64,000 nt of DNA, from positions 643,173 through 707,172 of the forward strand of contig NZ_VFIL01000002.1 in NCBI RefSeq assembly GCF_007858285.1. The letters are read 5' to 3'. The notes below the pieces were generated by a model that made no database searches, had not been told where the DNA came from, and worked only from the letters and a program-made list of their open reading frames with translations. This document shows positions 35,631 to 44,135 of the stretch, piece after piece; within the stretch, counting starts at the first letter, position 1, and each line of letters starts with the position of its first letter. Source of the DNA: Pseudomonas brenneri (GTDB taxonomy: Bacteria; Pseudomonadota; Gammaproteobacteria; Pseudomonadales; Pseudomonadaceae). Made by a program: the position numbers and the translations under genes.

Positions 35631-35673
35631 CCGTTACATTAAACTTGACTAGTTATGTATACGTTACATTTAA
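35631..35673. promoter_or_regulatory. Probable HipB operator: two direct repeats
   Basis: CGTTACATT occurs at 35632-35640 and 35662-35670, exactly 30 bases apart (about three helical turns), in an A/T-rich stretch upstream of hipB. Confidence 0.5.
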
Positions 35674-35691
35674 AAGCTGTCAATGCCGACA

Positions 35692-36180
35692 TTAGCCGAG
35701 TGCTAACGCCAATCGTCGTTCATAGGCCGTGGTGCTTTTATACGCTTCTCCGCGATCAACCCAACCCGCATGCAGGTATAACCCCATCGCCGTGACATTT
35801 GCGCTGTCCACCGACAGCTCCAACGCCTTGATCTGCGGCCACACCAGGCGTGCCGCAATGGGCAGCGCCTGCAGGCAGGCCTTGCCCAGCCCCAGGCCCT
35901 GATGGCGGTGATCGACTTGCAGCGCATGCAGCGTGGCACTGTGTTCATCGGCCCAGTGGGGCAGGCAAGGCGGGCGCTTGAGCAGCAGGAAGGCCACGGG
36001 AATCTCGTCAGCCAGCAGGGCAAAGCCCTTGATGCCGGGGCTGGGATTGACCAGCAGACTGTTCAGCGCGCAATAGATATCGCCGCACCAGGGCAGTTGC
36101 TCGGGATGGACTTCGAGGGCGCTGAGTTGCTGTTGTTGCGCAGCAGTCAACGTCTCATAGGGCACGAGGCGGGTTTCCAT
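35692..36180 (-). CDS. GNAT family N-acetyltransferase
   Basis: A 162-residue acetyltransferase with acetyl-CoA-binding motif A LQVDHRHQGLGLGKACLQAL (about residues 94-113) and ELSVDSANVTAMGLYLHAGW near 130. Substrate unknown. ATG at 36180 gives the conventional N-terminus. It is divergent from the four-gene ECF operon and may share its promoter region. Confidence 0.86.
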   Translation of the reverse strand: METRLVPYETLTAAQQQQLSALEVHPEQLPWCGDIYCALNSLLVNPSPGIKGFALLADEIPVAFLLLKRPPCLPHWADEHSATLHALQVDHRHQGLGLGKACLQALPIAARLVWPQIKALELSVDSANVTAMGLYLHAGWVDRGEAYKSTTAYERRLALALG

Positions 36181-36259
36181 CGAACAGATATCCAAAGTCT
36201 TACAGGGAAGTCGCAAATTCTAGCGGTTTTGCCCCAGTCGCAAATTTTTTTCCTAGGCT

Positions 36260-36286
36260 TGTCGATTGACGGGATGCCCAACCGAC
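36260..36286 (+). promoter_or_regulatory. ECF42-type promoter of the sigma-factor operon
   Basis: TGTCGA-N17-CGAC matches the promoter pattern reported for ECF42 sigma factors (TGTCGA at -35, CGA/TC at -10, as I recall it). It lies 42 bases before the first gene of the operon that ends in such a sigma factor, suggesting autoregulation. Confidence 0.5.
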
Positions 36287-36328
36287 TAAAGGCGTATTCC
36301 GTGATTTTCCCCTGAAAGGAGCATTGGC

Positions 36329-36760
36329 ATGAATACCCAAGTGAACAGCGAAATCAGCACCTTGATTGAACAGTGGAAACAAGCCGTGACCACCAAGGAT
36401 GTCGACAAAATTGTCAGTTTTTATGCGCAGGACATTGTTGCCTTTGACGCGGTGACAGCCCTGCAATTCAAGGGCCGCAAGGCCTACAAGGCGCACTGGC
36501 AGGCCTGCATGGAGATGTGCCCCGGTGGAGGTATTTTCGAGTTTCACCAAATGAATATCGTCGCGGCTGCCGACAGTGCCTTCGCCCACTGGCTGGCCCG
36601 CTGTGGCGGCACTGGGCCCGATGGTGTGGAGAAGGTCTGCTGGATGCGGGTCACTGCCGGTTATCAACGGATCAACGGTCAATGGCAAGTGGTGCATGAG
36701 CATTGGTCGGCCCCCTTCGACATGCAAAGCGGGACGGCCTTGTTCGACCTGCAACCCTGA
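36329..36760 (+). CDS. SnoaL-like / DUF4440 nuclear-transport-factor-2 fold protein
   Basis: A 143-residue cone-shaped NTF2-like protein: LIEQWKQAVTTKDVDKIVSFYAQDIVAFDAV near the N-terminus and RVTAGYQRINGQWQVVHEHWSAPFD near the C-terminus. The family includes ketosteroid isomerase-like enzymes and small-molecule binders. AAAGGAGC precedes ATG. It is the first gene of the operon with YciI, SRPBCC and the ECF sigma factor, and probably belongs to its stress response. Confidence 0.84.
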   Translation: MNTQVNSEISTLIEQWKQAVTTKDVDKIVSFYAQDIVAFDAVTALQFKGRKAYKAHWQACMEMCPGGGIFEFHQMNIVAAADSAFAHWLARCGGTGPDGVEKVCWMRVTAGYQRINGQWQVVHEHWSAPFDMQSGTALFDLQP

Positions 36761-36826
36761 TCGTCGGGAAAACCTGCAAAGCGCCAATCTGCAGCCATAG
36801 TTGATAGTCCGAAAACGGAGAATCCC

Positions 36827-37171
36827 ATGAAATACCTATGCCTGGTCTACAGCGACGAACGTCTGTTGCACAGCCAGCCTGACAGCCCCAAGGACACTGA
36901 ATGCCATACCTACGCCGAAGCGGTGCAGGCCAGTGGCCGGATGCTCGCCGCCCAGGCGCTGGAGCCGGTGAGGAGCGCCACCACGGTGCGGGTGCGCAAC
37001 GGCAAGCTGTCGATTACCGACGGGCCGTTTGCCGAAACCAAGGAGCAGCTTGCCGGTTTCTACCTGATCGACGCCAAGGACTTGAATGAGGCGCTGCAAG
37101 TGGCCGGTGGCATTCCGGCGGCACGGGTCGGCAGTGTGGAAGTACGCCCCGTGCGTGAATTGAATCTCTGA
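36827..37171 (+). CDS. YciI/DGPF-domain protein
   Basis: A 114-residue ferredoxin-like alpha/beta protein beginning MKYLCLVYSDERLL and carrying the diagnostic ITDGPFAETKEQLAGFYLIDA (about residues 61-81). DGPF proteins are the conserved neighbours and targets of ECF42 sigma factors; their reaction is not known. GAAAACGGAGAATCCC supplies the ribosome-binding site. 66 bases separate it from the gene before and 34 from the one after. Confidence 0.9.
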   Translation: MKYLCLVYSDERLLHSQPDSPKDTECHTYAEAVQASGRMLAAQALEPVRSATTVRVRNGKLSITDGPFAETKEQLAGFYLIDAKDLNEALQVAGGIPAARVGSVEVRPVRELNL

Positions 37172-37205
37172 ACCCAACAATCATAAGACTCAAGGAGGTT
37201 GATCC

Positions 37206-37682
37206 ATGAACACTCAACCCGCGCAATTCGAACTGTCCATCAGCCGCGTAATCGACGCGCCACCCAGCCGGGTATTCCGTGCCTGGACCGAACCTGCGCT
37301 GTTGCAACAATGGTGGGGCCCACACGGCATGACCACGCCTGTGTGCGAAATGAACCTGTGGGTCGGTGGTCTGTTTCGCACCCTGATGCGTGCGCCGGAC
37401 GGCAGCGAGTACCCGACCCAGGGCGTCTTCCTGGAGATCGACGCACCGCGTCGCCTGGTGTTTACCGATGCGTTCCTGCCTGGCTGGATTCCCTCGGGCA
37501 AGCCGTTCATGAGCGCCGAGGTGACCTTCGAGGACGTTGGCGGCAAGACCCGCTACACCGCCCGCGCCATGCACTGGAGCGAAGCCGACAAGCAGGCCCA
37601 CGAAGCCATGGGTTTTCATCAGGGCTGGGGCGAAAGCCTGGACCGGCTGGTGACCCTGGTGACTCAGGGCATGCCCGATTGA
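37206..37682 (+). CDS. SRPBCC family protein (AHSA1-like)
   Basis: A 158-residue START/Bet v1-like domain protein: FELSISRVIDAPPSRVFRAWTEPALLQQWWGPHGM at the N-terminus, a hydrophobic cavity core, and HEAMGFHQGWGESLDRLVTLV at the C-terminus. These proteins bind small hydrophobic ligands and often accompany ECF42/41-type sigma factors. AAGGAGGTTGATCC lies before ATG. Its TGA overlaps a TTG start of the sigma-factor gene. Confidence 0.9.
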   Translation: MNTQPAQFELSISRVIDAPPSRVFRAWTEPALLQQWWGPHGMTTPVCEMNLWVGGLFRTLMRAPDGSEYPTQGVFLEIDAPRRLVFTDAFLPGWIPSGKPFMSAEVTFEDVGGKTRYTARAMHWSEADKQAHEAMGFHQGWGESLDRLVTLVTQGMPD

Positions 37683-38899
37683 CCGTCAAGGCCCAGGTCG
37701 AGGCGGTCTACCGCAGCGAGTCGCGGCGCATCCTGGCGACCCTGATTCGCCTGCTGGGGGACTTCGACCTCGCCGAAGAAGCCCTGCATGAGGCGTTCTT
37801 CGTCGCGGTCGAGCGCTGGCAGCAGGACGGTGTGCCGGATAATCCCCGGGCATGGCTGGTGTCGACTGGGCGCTTCAAGGCCATCGACCGTTTGCGCCGC
37901 CAGGCCCGGTTCACCCCGTTGTTGCAGGAGCAGGCCGAGGCGCTGGAAGCGGTTGAGTGGAGTGACGAAGACGTGGAAGACGACCGCCTGCGCCTGATTT
38001 TCACCTGCTGCCACCCGGCCCTGGCGGCGGATGCGCAGGTACCGCTGACCTTGCGTGAGATCTGTGACCTGACCACCGAGGAAATCGCCCGGGCGTTTCT
38101 TGCCACACCGGCCACCATTGCCCAGCGCATCGTGCGGGCCAAGGGCAAGATCCGCGAAGCGAAGATCCCCTATCAGGTGCCATCGCTGGCGGAATTGCCC
38201 GAACGTCTGGACAGCGTTTTACGTGTGATTTACCTGGTGTTCAACGAAGGATATTCAGCGTCCATGGGCGCCGATCTGACCCGTGAAGAATTGACCCGCG
38301 AAGCCATCCGCCTGGGCCGCCTGTTGCTGGAATTGCTGCCGGAGCCGGAGGTCATGGGCCTGCTGGCGTTGATGCTGCTCCATGAATCACGACGCCCGGC
38401 TCGCACCTCGCCAGCCGGTGAATTGGTGCTGTTGGCTGAGCAGGACCGTGCATTGTGGGGCGCGGCCTTGATAGCCGAAGGCTGTGCCCTGGTGGAACAG
38501 GCCCTGGCCACGCGGCGTTTTGGCCCGTATTGCCTGCAAGCGGCGATTGCCGCGGTACATGCCGAAGCGACGACTGCTGCCGATACCGACTGGGTGCAGA
38601 TTGTCGGGCTTTACGATGTGTTGCAAAGACTTGTGCCTTCGCCTGTGATCGAACTCAATCGTGCGGTCGCCCTGGCCATGCGTGATGGACCGTTGGCTGG
38701 GTTGCAGCAAGTGGAGGGGATTCTGGCACGGGGCGAGTTGCTGGATTACCACCTGGCGCATTCGGCGCGCGGGGAGTTTTGTCGGCAACTGGGTCGTATG
38801 AAAGAGGCACGCCAAGCCTATGAAAAAGCCCTGGGCCTGACCCAGCAGGCCCCGGAAAAACGCTTTATCGAACGTCGCCTGGCAGAACTTTCAGGATAA
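37679..38899 (+). CDS. ECF sigma factor of the ECF42 type, with C-terminal extension
   Basis: A 406-residue protein. The N-terminal 170 residues form sigma-2 (EAVYRSESRRILATLIRLLGDFDLAEEALHEAFFVAVERW) and sigma-4 (LTLREICDLTTEEIARAFLATPATIAQRIVRAKGKIRE). About 200 further residues form a helical, TPR-like extension (DUF6596) needed for activity in this group. There is no anti-sigma gene, as usual for ECF42. I chose the TTG at 37679, overlapping the preceding TGA, because it gives TVKAQVEAVYRSE, the typical N-terminus. A far upstream start in the same frame would run through the SRPBCC gene. Confidence 0.9.
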   Translation: MTVKAQVEAVYRSESRRILATLIRLLGDFDLAEEALHEAFFVAVERWQQDGVPDNPRAWLVSTGRFKAIDRLRRQARFTPLLQEQAEALEAVEWSDEDVEDDRLRLIFTCCHPALAADAQVPLTLREICDLTTEEIARAFLATPATIAQRIVRAKGKIREAKIPYQVPSLAELPERLDSVLRVIYLVFNEGYSASMGADLTREELTREAIRLGRLLLELLPEPEVMGLLALMLLHESRRPARTSPAGELVLLAEQDRALWGAALIAEGCALVEQALATRRFGPYCLQAAIAAVHAEATTAADTDWVQIVGLYDVLQRLVPSPVIELNRAVALAMRDGPLAGLQQVEGILARGELLDYHLAHSARGEFCRQLGRMKEARQAYEKALGLTQQAPEKRFIERRLAELSG

Positions 38900-38902
38900 A
38901 AA

Positions 38903-38996
38903 CCGGAGCGTGCTCGCGTCTGGCGTCAACGATAAGCCGTGTTTGCAGGGTAAACGCGGCGTGCTCAAGTTTTTCGCGAGCAAGCTCGCTCCTACA
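38903..38996. repeat. REPIN, GTAGGAGCGAGC family, left arm decayed
   Basis: The right arm TCGCGAGCAAGCTCGCTCCT is intact but the left arm (CGGAGCGTGCTCGCG) is shortened. Confidence 0.75.
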
Positions 38997-39018
38997 TGAA
39001 TGCCAGCCTGGGTTGTCG

Positions 39019-39876
39019 TTATTCGAGCATCCTTTCCAGCAGCCAGCTCCCCGCTGGCCCCGGCGGATGTTGCCTCGACCACAATGCATCCACCGCCACC
39101 GAGCGCGGCCAGCCGCGAGCCTTGAGCTCCACCAACTGACCATTGGCAAAACGCTCCACCAGCCAGCGCGGCAACGGCGCCCAACCAAAACCGAGGATGG
39201 CCATTTCCATCAACATCAAAAAGCTGGGAGCGGACCAGACCCGGCCCGTCAGCCGGTTTTCATTGGGGTTGATGATGCTTGCCAGGCGCAGTTCCCGGTG
39301 TTGTTGCAGGGTTTGCCGGTCGATGCCATCGAGGTTGGCCAGTGCATGCAGCGGCGAAACAAACAGTGCCAGTTGCGCGCGCTCTTCGACGGTGGCGTGG
39401 GTCAGGTCCGGCGGGTAAACCTCCTGCGCCTCGATAAACGCGAGCTGCGCCCGCCCGCTTTGTACCAGGGCCATGAGGTCTTCACACTCGGCAATCAACC
39501 ATTCCAGCTCCAGGTCCGGATAACGTTGCTCAAGGGCGCTGAGCACCGTTTCAAAGCGTCCTGACTGATAAGTGTCGGACATGGCGATACTGAGCTTGGG
39601 CTCCAGCCCCTGGGACAACTGGCTGGCGGCAAGCTCCAGGCGGCTGCTGGCTTCCAGCACCTGCTCGGCCCGTTGCAGCAATACATGCCCGGCCGGCGTC
39701 AGGCTCGGCTTGCGGCTGCTGCGGTCGAACAGCACCACGTCCAGGTCAATCTCAAGGCTGGCCACCGCCGCGCTGATGGTGGATTGGCTCTTGCCCAGCT
39801 TGCGTGCCGCCGCCGAAAACGAGCCTTGGGTCGCCGCCTGGACAAACGCTTGCAACACTTCATGAGATGCCATCAT
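39019..39876 (-). CDS. LysR-family regulator, probable regulator of the PACE efflux gene
   Basis: A 285-residue LysR protein. The N-terminal winged helix (SFSAAARKLGKSQSTISAAVASLEIDLDVVLFDR, about residues 19-52) is followed by a type 2 periplasmic-binding-like effector domain. It is divergent from the PACE transporter gene 87 bases away; divergent LysR/PACE pairs such as AceR-AceI are common, and AceR binds the drug substrate and activates the transporter. The intergenic region holds TTGAT repeats (39885, 39899) that may be its site. Confidence 0.88.
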   Translation of the reverse strand: MMASHEVLQAFVQAATQGSFSAAARKLGKSQSTISAAVASLEIDLDVVLFDRSSRKPSLTPAGHVLLQRAEQVLEASSRLELAASQLSQGLEPKLSIAMSDTYQSGRFETVLSALEQRYPDLELEWLIAECEDLMALVQSGRAQLAFIEAQEVYPPDLTHATVEERAQLALFVSPLHALANLDGIDRQTLQQHRELRLASIINPNENRLTGRVWSAPSFLMLMEMAILGFGWAPLPRWLVERFANGQLVELKARGWPRSVAVDALWSRQHPPGPAGSWLLERMLE

Positions 39877-39963
39877 CTATCGCCTTGATCGATGGTTATT
39901 GATTATGAAGTATCGGGTCGGTGAGGGATTATGGCAACCCTCGACACCCACAGAGCACGAGTC

Positions 39964-40410
39964 ATGACCATCACCAAATCCATCACTGAACGCGTTTTCC
40001 AGGCCATCGGTTTTGAGGGCCTGGCCTTGTTGATCTGTACCCCGTTGCTGGTCTGGATCACTGGCCGGCCAGCCCTGGAAATGGGCGCGGTAACCCTGGC
40101 CATCAGCCTGCTGGCGCTGACCTGGAACATCATCTTCAACAGCCTGTTTGACCGCCTCAAGGCGCGCCTGCAACTGGCCAATAGCGGCAAGACCCGCGTG
40201 CTACACGCCTTGCTGTTTGAGGGCGGGCTGATTCTGTTTGCCGTGCCGCTGATTGCCGCGTGGCTGAATATCAGCCTGATGCAGGCGTTTATCCTTGATA
40301 TCGGTGTGCTGCTGTTTTTCCTGCCGTACACCTACGTGTACCACTGGGGCTACGACGTGCTGCGGGACAAATTCCTGTGTAGGAGTGAGCTGGCTCGCGA
40401 AGGACGTTAA
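39964..40410 (+). CDS. PACE-family multidrug/biocide efflux transporter
   Basis: A 148-residue membrane protein with four hydrophobic segments arranged as two bacterial transmembrane pair domains, each beginning with a charged helix (KSITERVFQAIGFEGLALLICTPLL and RVLHALLFEGGLILFAVPLI). The family, typified by Acinetobacter AceI, exports chlorhexidine and other cationic biocides or polyamines. ATG at 39964 (MTITKSITERVF) gives normal length; the frame is open to 39931. The last residues CRSELAREGR and the stop codon are encoded by a REP element, so the C-terminus is not ancestral. Confidence 0.85.
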   Translation: MTITKSITERVFQAIGFEGLALLICTPLLVWITGRPALEMGAVTLAISLLALTWNIIFNSLFDRLKARLQLANSGKTRVLHALLFEGGLILFAVPLIAAWLNISLMQAFILDIGVLLFFLPYTYVYHWGYDVLRDKFLCRSELAREGR

Positions 40411-40478
40411 CGATGACGTGGGCCGTCTGAATGAACGCGGTGTCCTTGGGTTTTTCGCGAGCAAGCTCGCTCCTACAA
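40377..40478. repeat. REPIN, GTAGGAGCGAGC family, overlapping the PACE gene end
   Basis: The left arm TGTAGGAGTGAGCTGGCTCG lies inside the PACE coding sequence and supplies its last codons; the right arm TCGCGAGCAAGCTCGCTCCT ends at 40476. Confidence 0.85.
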
Positions 40479-40489
40479 GGGGGCTGACG

Positions 40490-41248
40490 TTAGACGAACA
40501 TCCCGCCTGATGCCTCGATACGTTGCCCGTTGATCCATTTGCTGCCGTCGGCCAGCAGTGTGGAGATCGCCCCGCCAATGTCGTCCGGCAAGCCGACCCG
40601 ACCCAGGGCTGTGTTGCCGGCGACAAAGGCATTGATGTCGGCGTTGTCGCGCACGGCACCGCCGCCGAAGTCAGTCTCGATGGCGCCAGGGGCCAGGGTG
40701 TTGACGCTGATCCCACGGGCGCCCAATTCCTTGGCCTGGTAGCGGGTCAGCACTTCCACCGCGCCTTTCATTGAGGCGTAGGCGGCATAACCTGGCAGGC
40801 TGAAACGCGCCAGGCCGCTGGAGATATTGATGATGCGCCCGCCATCGACGATCAGTGGCAGCAGCTTCTGGGTCAGGAAGAACGGGCCCTTGAGGTGGAT
40901 CGCGACCATTTGGTCGAACTGTTCTTCGCTGGTTTCGACAAAGCTTGCATGGGTGCCGACACCGGCATTGTTGATCAGGAAGTCGAACTGCTCCTGTGCG
41001 AAAACGTCCTTCAGCGTGCGGCCGACTTCGCCGATGAAACCGTCGAAGGTCGCGCTTTTGCTCACATCCAGTTGCAGCATGGCGGCGCGGCCACCCAGTT
41101 GTTCAATCTGTGCGACCACTGCCAGGGCTTCGTCAGCCTTGCTGTAGTAGGTGCCGATGATGTCGATGCCTTGCGCGGCCAGGTACAGGGCGGTGCTTTT
41201 GCCCAGGCCGCGGCTGGCGCCAGTGATCAGTGCGATTTTACGGGTCAT
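40490..41248 (-). CDS. Short-chain dehydrogenase/reductase
   Basis: A 252-residue classical SDR. The NAD(P) motif TGASRGLGKS (about residues 8-17), NNAG (about 93-96), the active-site region SSGLARFSLPGYAAYASMKGA with Tyr-X3-Lys, and a typical C-terminus are present. It probably reduces a ketone or aldehyde; substrate unknown. It is divergent from a LysR gene whose operator-like dyad lies in between. Confidence 0.9.
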   Translation of the reverse strand: MTRKIALITGASRGLGKSTALYLAAQGIDIIGTYYSKADEALAVVAQIEQLGGRAAMLQLDVSKSATFDGFIGEVGRTLKDVFAQEQFDFLINNAGVGTHASFVETSEEQFDQMVAIHLKGPFFLTQKLLPLIVDGGRIINISSGLARFSLPGYAAYASMKGAVEVLTRYQAKELGARGISVNTLAPGAIETDFGGGAVRDNADINAFVAGNTALGRVGLPDDIGGAISTLLADGSKWINGQRIEASGGMFV

Positions 41249-41322
41249 GGTCAAGTCCTCGGAGCAAGTGAGTGAACGTGGGGCTGAGTGTATTTGTGCG
41301 GCCATTACGTGATAAACAGGGT

Positions 41323-41347
41323 TGATCCGGAATCACTGGTCGGATCA
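41323..41347. promoter_or_regulatory. LysR-type operator between SDR and LysR genes
   Basis: TGATCCG-N11-CGGATCA is a perfect interrupted dyad 25 bases before the LysR start, with the T-N11-A pattern of LysR boxes. Confidence 0.45.
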
Positions 41348-41371
41348 GTCGAACAATCACGGACCCCCACC

Positions 41372-42268
41372 ATGAACAAGCTGGACCTGTTGCGCACCTT
41401 TGTCCGCGTTACCGAACTGTCGAGTTTCACCCAGGCCGGCGATAGCCTGGGGCTGCCGCGCTCCACAGTGTCCGAGCAGGTGCGCGCCCTGGAAGACCTG
41501 CTGGGCACGCGCTTGTTGCAGCGCACCACGCGCAAGGTCCAGGCCACCCAGGATGGGCGGGTGCTGTATGAACGCAGCAAGGATCTGCTGGCCAATATGG
41601 AAGAGTTGGAAGGGTTATTTCGCCAGGATGAGGCGCAATTGAATGGGCGGATTCGTATCGACATGCCCAATGCCATGGCACGCAAAGTGATCGTGCCGCG
41701 CCTGCCGGAGTTCATGGATCGGCACCCGTTGATCGAGCTGGAAATCAGCGGCTCCGACCGTCAGGTCGACCTGCTGGCCGAAGGCTTCGATTGTGTCTTG
41801 CGCGTGGGTGCGCAGCCGGACCAGTCGGTGGTGGCGCGGCTGTTGTGCAGCATGCCGATGATCAACTGCGTCAGCCCCGGTTACCTGCAACGCTACGGCG
41901 AGCCCAAGACCCTGGCCGACCTGGCCGCGCATCAGTTGGTGCACTACGTGCGCCCGCTGGGCGCGCGTTCGTCGGGCTTTGAGTATGAACAGGGCAACAA
42001 GGTGCAGCGCATTGCCATGGCCGGGCGGGTCACGGTCAACAGCACGGACGCATACCAGTCGGCGTGCCTCGCCGGTTTCGGGATCATTCAGGTGCCGGGG
42101 CTGGGCATGCGCGAATTGCTCGACAGGGGCGAGTTGGTGGCCGTGCTCCCCGACTATCCCGCGCCCGCGCTGGACGTGTCGATGCTGTATGCCGGCCAGC
42201 GTCACCTGCCGCTACGGGTACGGGTGCTGATGGACTGGTTGGCGGCCACCCTGAAGTCTCAGCTTTAA
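41372..42268 (+). CDS. LysR-family regulator, divergent from the SDR gene
   Basis: A 298-residue LysR protein: helix-turn-helix ELSSFTQAGDSLGLPRSTVSEQVRALEDLLGTRLLQRTTRK (about residues 14-54) and an effector domain. It belongs to the large group that regulates a divergent oxidoreductase gene, here the SDR. A dyad operator lies upstream. Its stop codon shares TTAA with the stop of the convergent LysR gene. Confidence 0.9.
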   Translation: MNKLDLLRTFVRVTELSSFTQAGDSLGLPRSTVSEQVRALEDLLGTRLLQRTTRKVQATQDGRVLYERSKDLLANMEELEGLFRQDEAQLNGRIRIDMPNAMARKVIVPRLPEFMDRHPLIELEISGSDRQVDLLAEGFDCVLRVGAQPDQSVVARLLCSMPMINCVSPGYLQRYGEPKTLADLAAHQLVHYVRPLGARSSGFEYEQGNKVQRIAMAGRVTVNSTDAYQSACLAGFGIIQVPGLGMRELLDRGELVAVLPDYPAPALDVSMLYAGQRHLPLRVRVLMDWLAATLKSQL

Positions 42269-43182
42269 CGACGTGTCGATAGCTGTTGCGGGGCGAGGAA
42301 GGCGTCGTGGAAGTAGTCGCGAAACGCCTGCATCGCCGGGGTGAAGGCGCGCTCGCGGTGCCAGGCCAGGCCGACACTCATGGGCGCGACTTTGTCAGTC
42401 ACGCTCAGGGTCTCGATGCGCTTGCCTTCCAGGGACCAGGGGCGGTGCACCAGATCAGACAGGATCGCTACGCCGCTGCCATTGGCCACCATGCTGCGCA
42501 CCGCCTCCACCGAACTGGTGCGCAGCCGCACCTTGGGCATCTGCCCGGCCTGTTCCCAGTAGCGCATGGCACTTTGCTCGGCCTCATCCACGGTCAACAG
42601 GATATACGGCTCGCGAGCCACATCGGCCAGGCTTACCGCACGCCGCTCACACAGCGGGTGGTGGCTGGGCAGCCACAGGCGCCGTTCGGAATTGAACAGG
42701 ATCTGCGAAACGATATCCGGGTGGGTGAGGTTGGCGGTAAGCACCACCGCCATATCGAACTGGCCATCCAACAGCCCTTGTTCGATGGCCTGGCGCTCCT
42801 GCTCGAAGACCTCGATGTTCACATCCGGGTGCCAGTGCTCCATGCGTTGCAGGTGGTGCGGCAGGAAGTAACCGAGCACCGTGTAACTGGCCGCGACCCG
42901 CAGCACGCCGCTGGCACGGTAGTCCGGCAGCGGACTGTTCAATGCATCGTCGACACTGCGCACGATCACATAGGCGCGGTTGAGAAAGTGTCGACCGGCA
43001 TCGGTCAGGCTCATGCCCTGGGCCGAGCGCACAAACAGCTGGGCACCGAGCATGGCTTCCAGCTCCTTGATCGCGGTGGTCACCGCCGACTGGGAGATGT
43101 TCAGGTGAATCGCCGCCTGGGAAATCTGGCCGATTTCGGCGGTGGCGACAAAGTAGCGAACCTGGCGCAGGGTCAGCGACAT
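42265..43182 (-). CDS. LysR-family regulator, probable regulator of pxpABC
   Basis: A 305-residue LysR protein with the helix-turn-helix [37 protein letters not shown] (about residues 17-53). It lies 119 bases from and divergent to pxpA, so it probably activates 5-oxoproline breakdown in response to 5-oxoproline or a related compound. The start at 43182 gives the normal [12 protein letters not shown]; the frame is open to 43278. Confidence 0.88.
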   Translation of the reverse strand: MSLTLRQVRYFVATAEIGQISQAAIHLNISQSAVTTAIKELEAMLGAQLFVRSAQGMSLTDAGRHFLNRAYVIVRSVDDALNSPLPDYRASGVLRVAASYTVLGYFLPHHLQRMEHWHPDVNIEVFEQERQAIEQGLLDGQFDMAVVLTANLTHPDIVSQILFNSERRLWLPSHHPLCERRAVSLADVAREPYILLTVDEAEQSAMRYWEQAGQMPKVRLRTSSVEAVRSMVANGSGVAILSDLVHRPWSLEGKRIETLSVTDKVAPMSVGLAWHRERAFTPAMQAFRDYFHDAFLAPQQLSTRR

Positions 43183-43200
43183 GCAGTTTTCTCGTAGGGG

Positions 43201-43236
43201 TATCTGATTTTCAGAAGAAAGACTATCTGATAATAG
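43201..43236. promoter_or_regulatory. Operator region between the LysR gene and pxpA
   Basis: TATCTGAT occurs at 43201-43208 and again at 43224-43231. The first is part of the inverted repeat TCTGA-TTT-TCAGA (43203-43215), the second of ATCT-N6-AGAT. This looks like a LysR recognition plus activation site. Confidence 0.45.
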
Positions 43237-43301
43237 ATCTTCCCAAGGGGTCAAGGGCCAGCCTATTTTCGCTGGCACGAACTCTTGCGGAGCAGGCCCC
43301 G

Positions 43302-44060
43302 ATGCAGACAGTGGATTTCAATTCGGACATGGGTGAAAGCTTCGGCCCCTGGACCATCGGCGACGGTGTGGATAACGAGCTGATGGCGTTTATCAGCTCG
43401 GCCAACGTGGCCACCGGTTTCCATGCCGGCGACCCCGGCACCATGCGCCGCACCATCGAGCGCGCCAAGCAGTTGGGCGTGGCTATCGGCGCTCACCCGG
43501 GCTTTCGCGACCTGGTGGGTTTCGGCCGTCGCCACATCAACGCCCCGGCCCAGGAACTGGTGGATGACATGCTCTACCAACTCGGCGCCTTGCGCGAATT
43601 GGCGCGGGTGCAGGGCGTGACCTTGCAGCACATCAAGCCCCACGGCGCGCTGTACATGCACCTGGCGCGGGATGAAGAAGCCGCGCGCCTGCTGGTGGAA
43701 AACCTGCAGCGCCTGGAACCTGAACTGTTGTTGTACTGCATGCCCAACTCGGTGATCTGGCGTATCGCCCAGGAACTGGGGCAACCGGTGGTACGCGAGT
43801 TTTACGCCGACCGTGAGTACGATCTGTCCGGCTCCATCGTGTTTACCCGTCATGTACGGGCCCTGGACCCGGCGACGGTGGCGGCGCGTGTCTTGCGGGC
43901 CTGCCAGACCGGCCTGGTGCGCACCGTCGAAGGCGAAGACCTGTTTATCGAATTCGATTCCATCTGCCTGCACAGCGACACACCGGGCGCCCTCGACCTG
44001 GTGGAGGCCACTCGCAACGCGTTGGACCAGGCGGGGATCGCTGTGCGCAAACCCCGTTAA
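43302..44060 (+). CDS. pxpA: 5-oxoprolinase subunit PxpA (LamB/YcsF family)
   Basis: A 252-residue TIM-barrel-like protein starting [17 protein letters not shown], the family signature, with [17 protein letters not shown] (about residues 66-82) and [15 protein letters not shown] near 110. PxpA with PxpBC hydrolyses 5-oxoproline (pyroglutamate) to glutamate using ATP. First gene of the pxpABC operon; a divergent LysR gene lies upstream. Confidence 0.94.
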   Translation: MQTVDFNSDMGESFGPWTIGDGVDNELMAFISSANVATGFHAGDPGTMRRTIERAKQLGVAIGAHPGFRDLVGFGRRHINAPAQELVDDMLYQLGALRELARVQGVTLQHIKPHGALYMHLARDEEAARLLVENLQRLEPELLLYCMPNSVIWRIAQELGQPVVREFYADREYDLSGSIVFTRHVRALDPATVAARVLRACQTGLVRTVEGEDLFIEFDSICLHSDTPGALDLVEATRNALDQAGIAVRKPR

Positions 44061-44135
44061 ACGACACCGGTGCCCAGACACCGGACCTGCATGATTTTTG
44101 CCTGCCTTTCTACAATGATTCCAAGAGGAACAGAC

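Noticed and set aside
35631..35673. Direct repeats before hipB as a phage attachment site
   Set aside because: No integrase, tRNA or other phage gene nearby; the 30-base spacing at a promoter better fits a regulator site.
37199..37678. Upstream extension of the ECF sigma factor frame
   Set aside because: It is the out-of-frame reading of the SRPBCC gene; the sigma domains begin at about 37690 and a TTG overlapping the SRPBCC stop gives the typical N-terminus.
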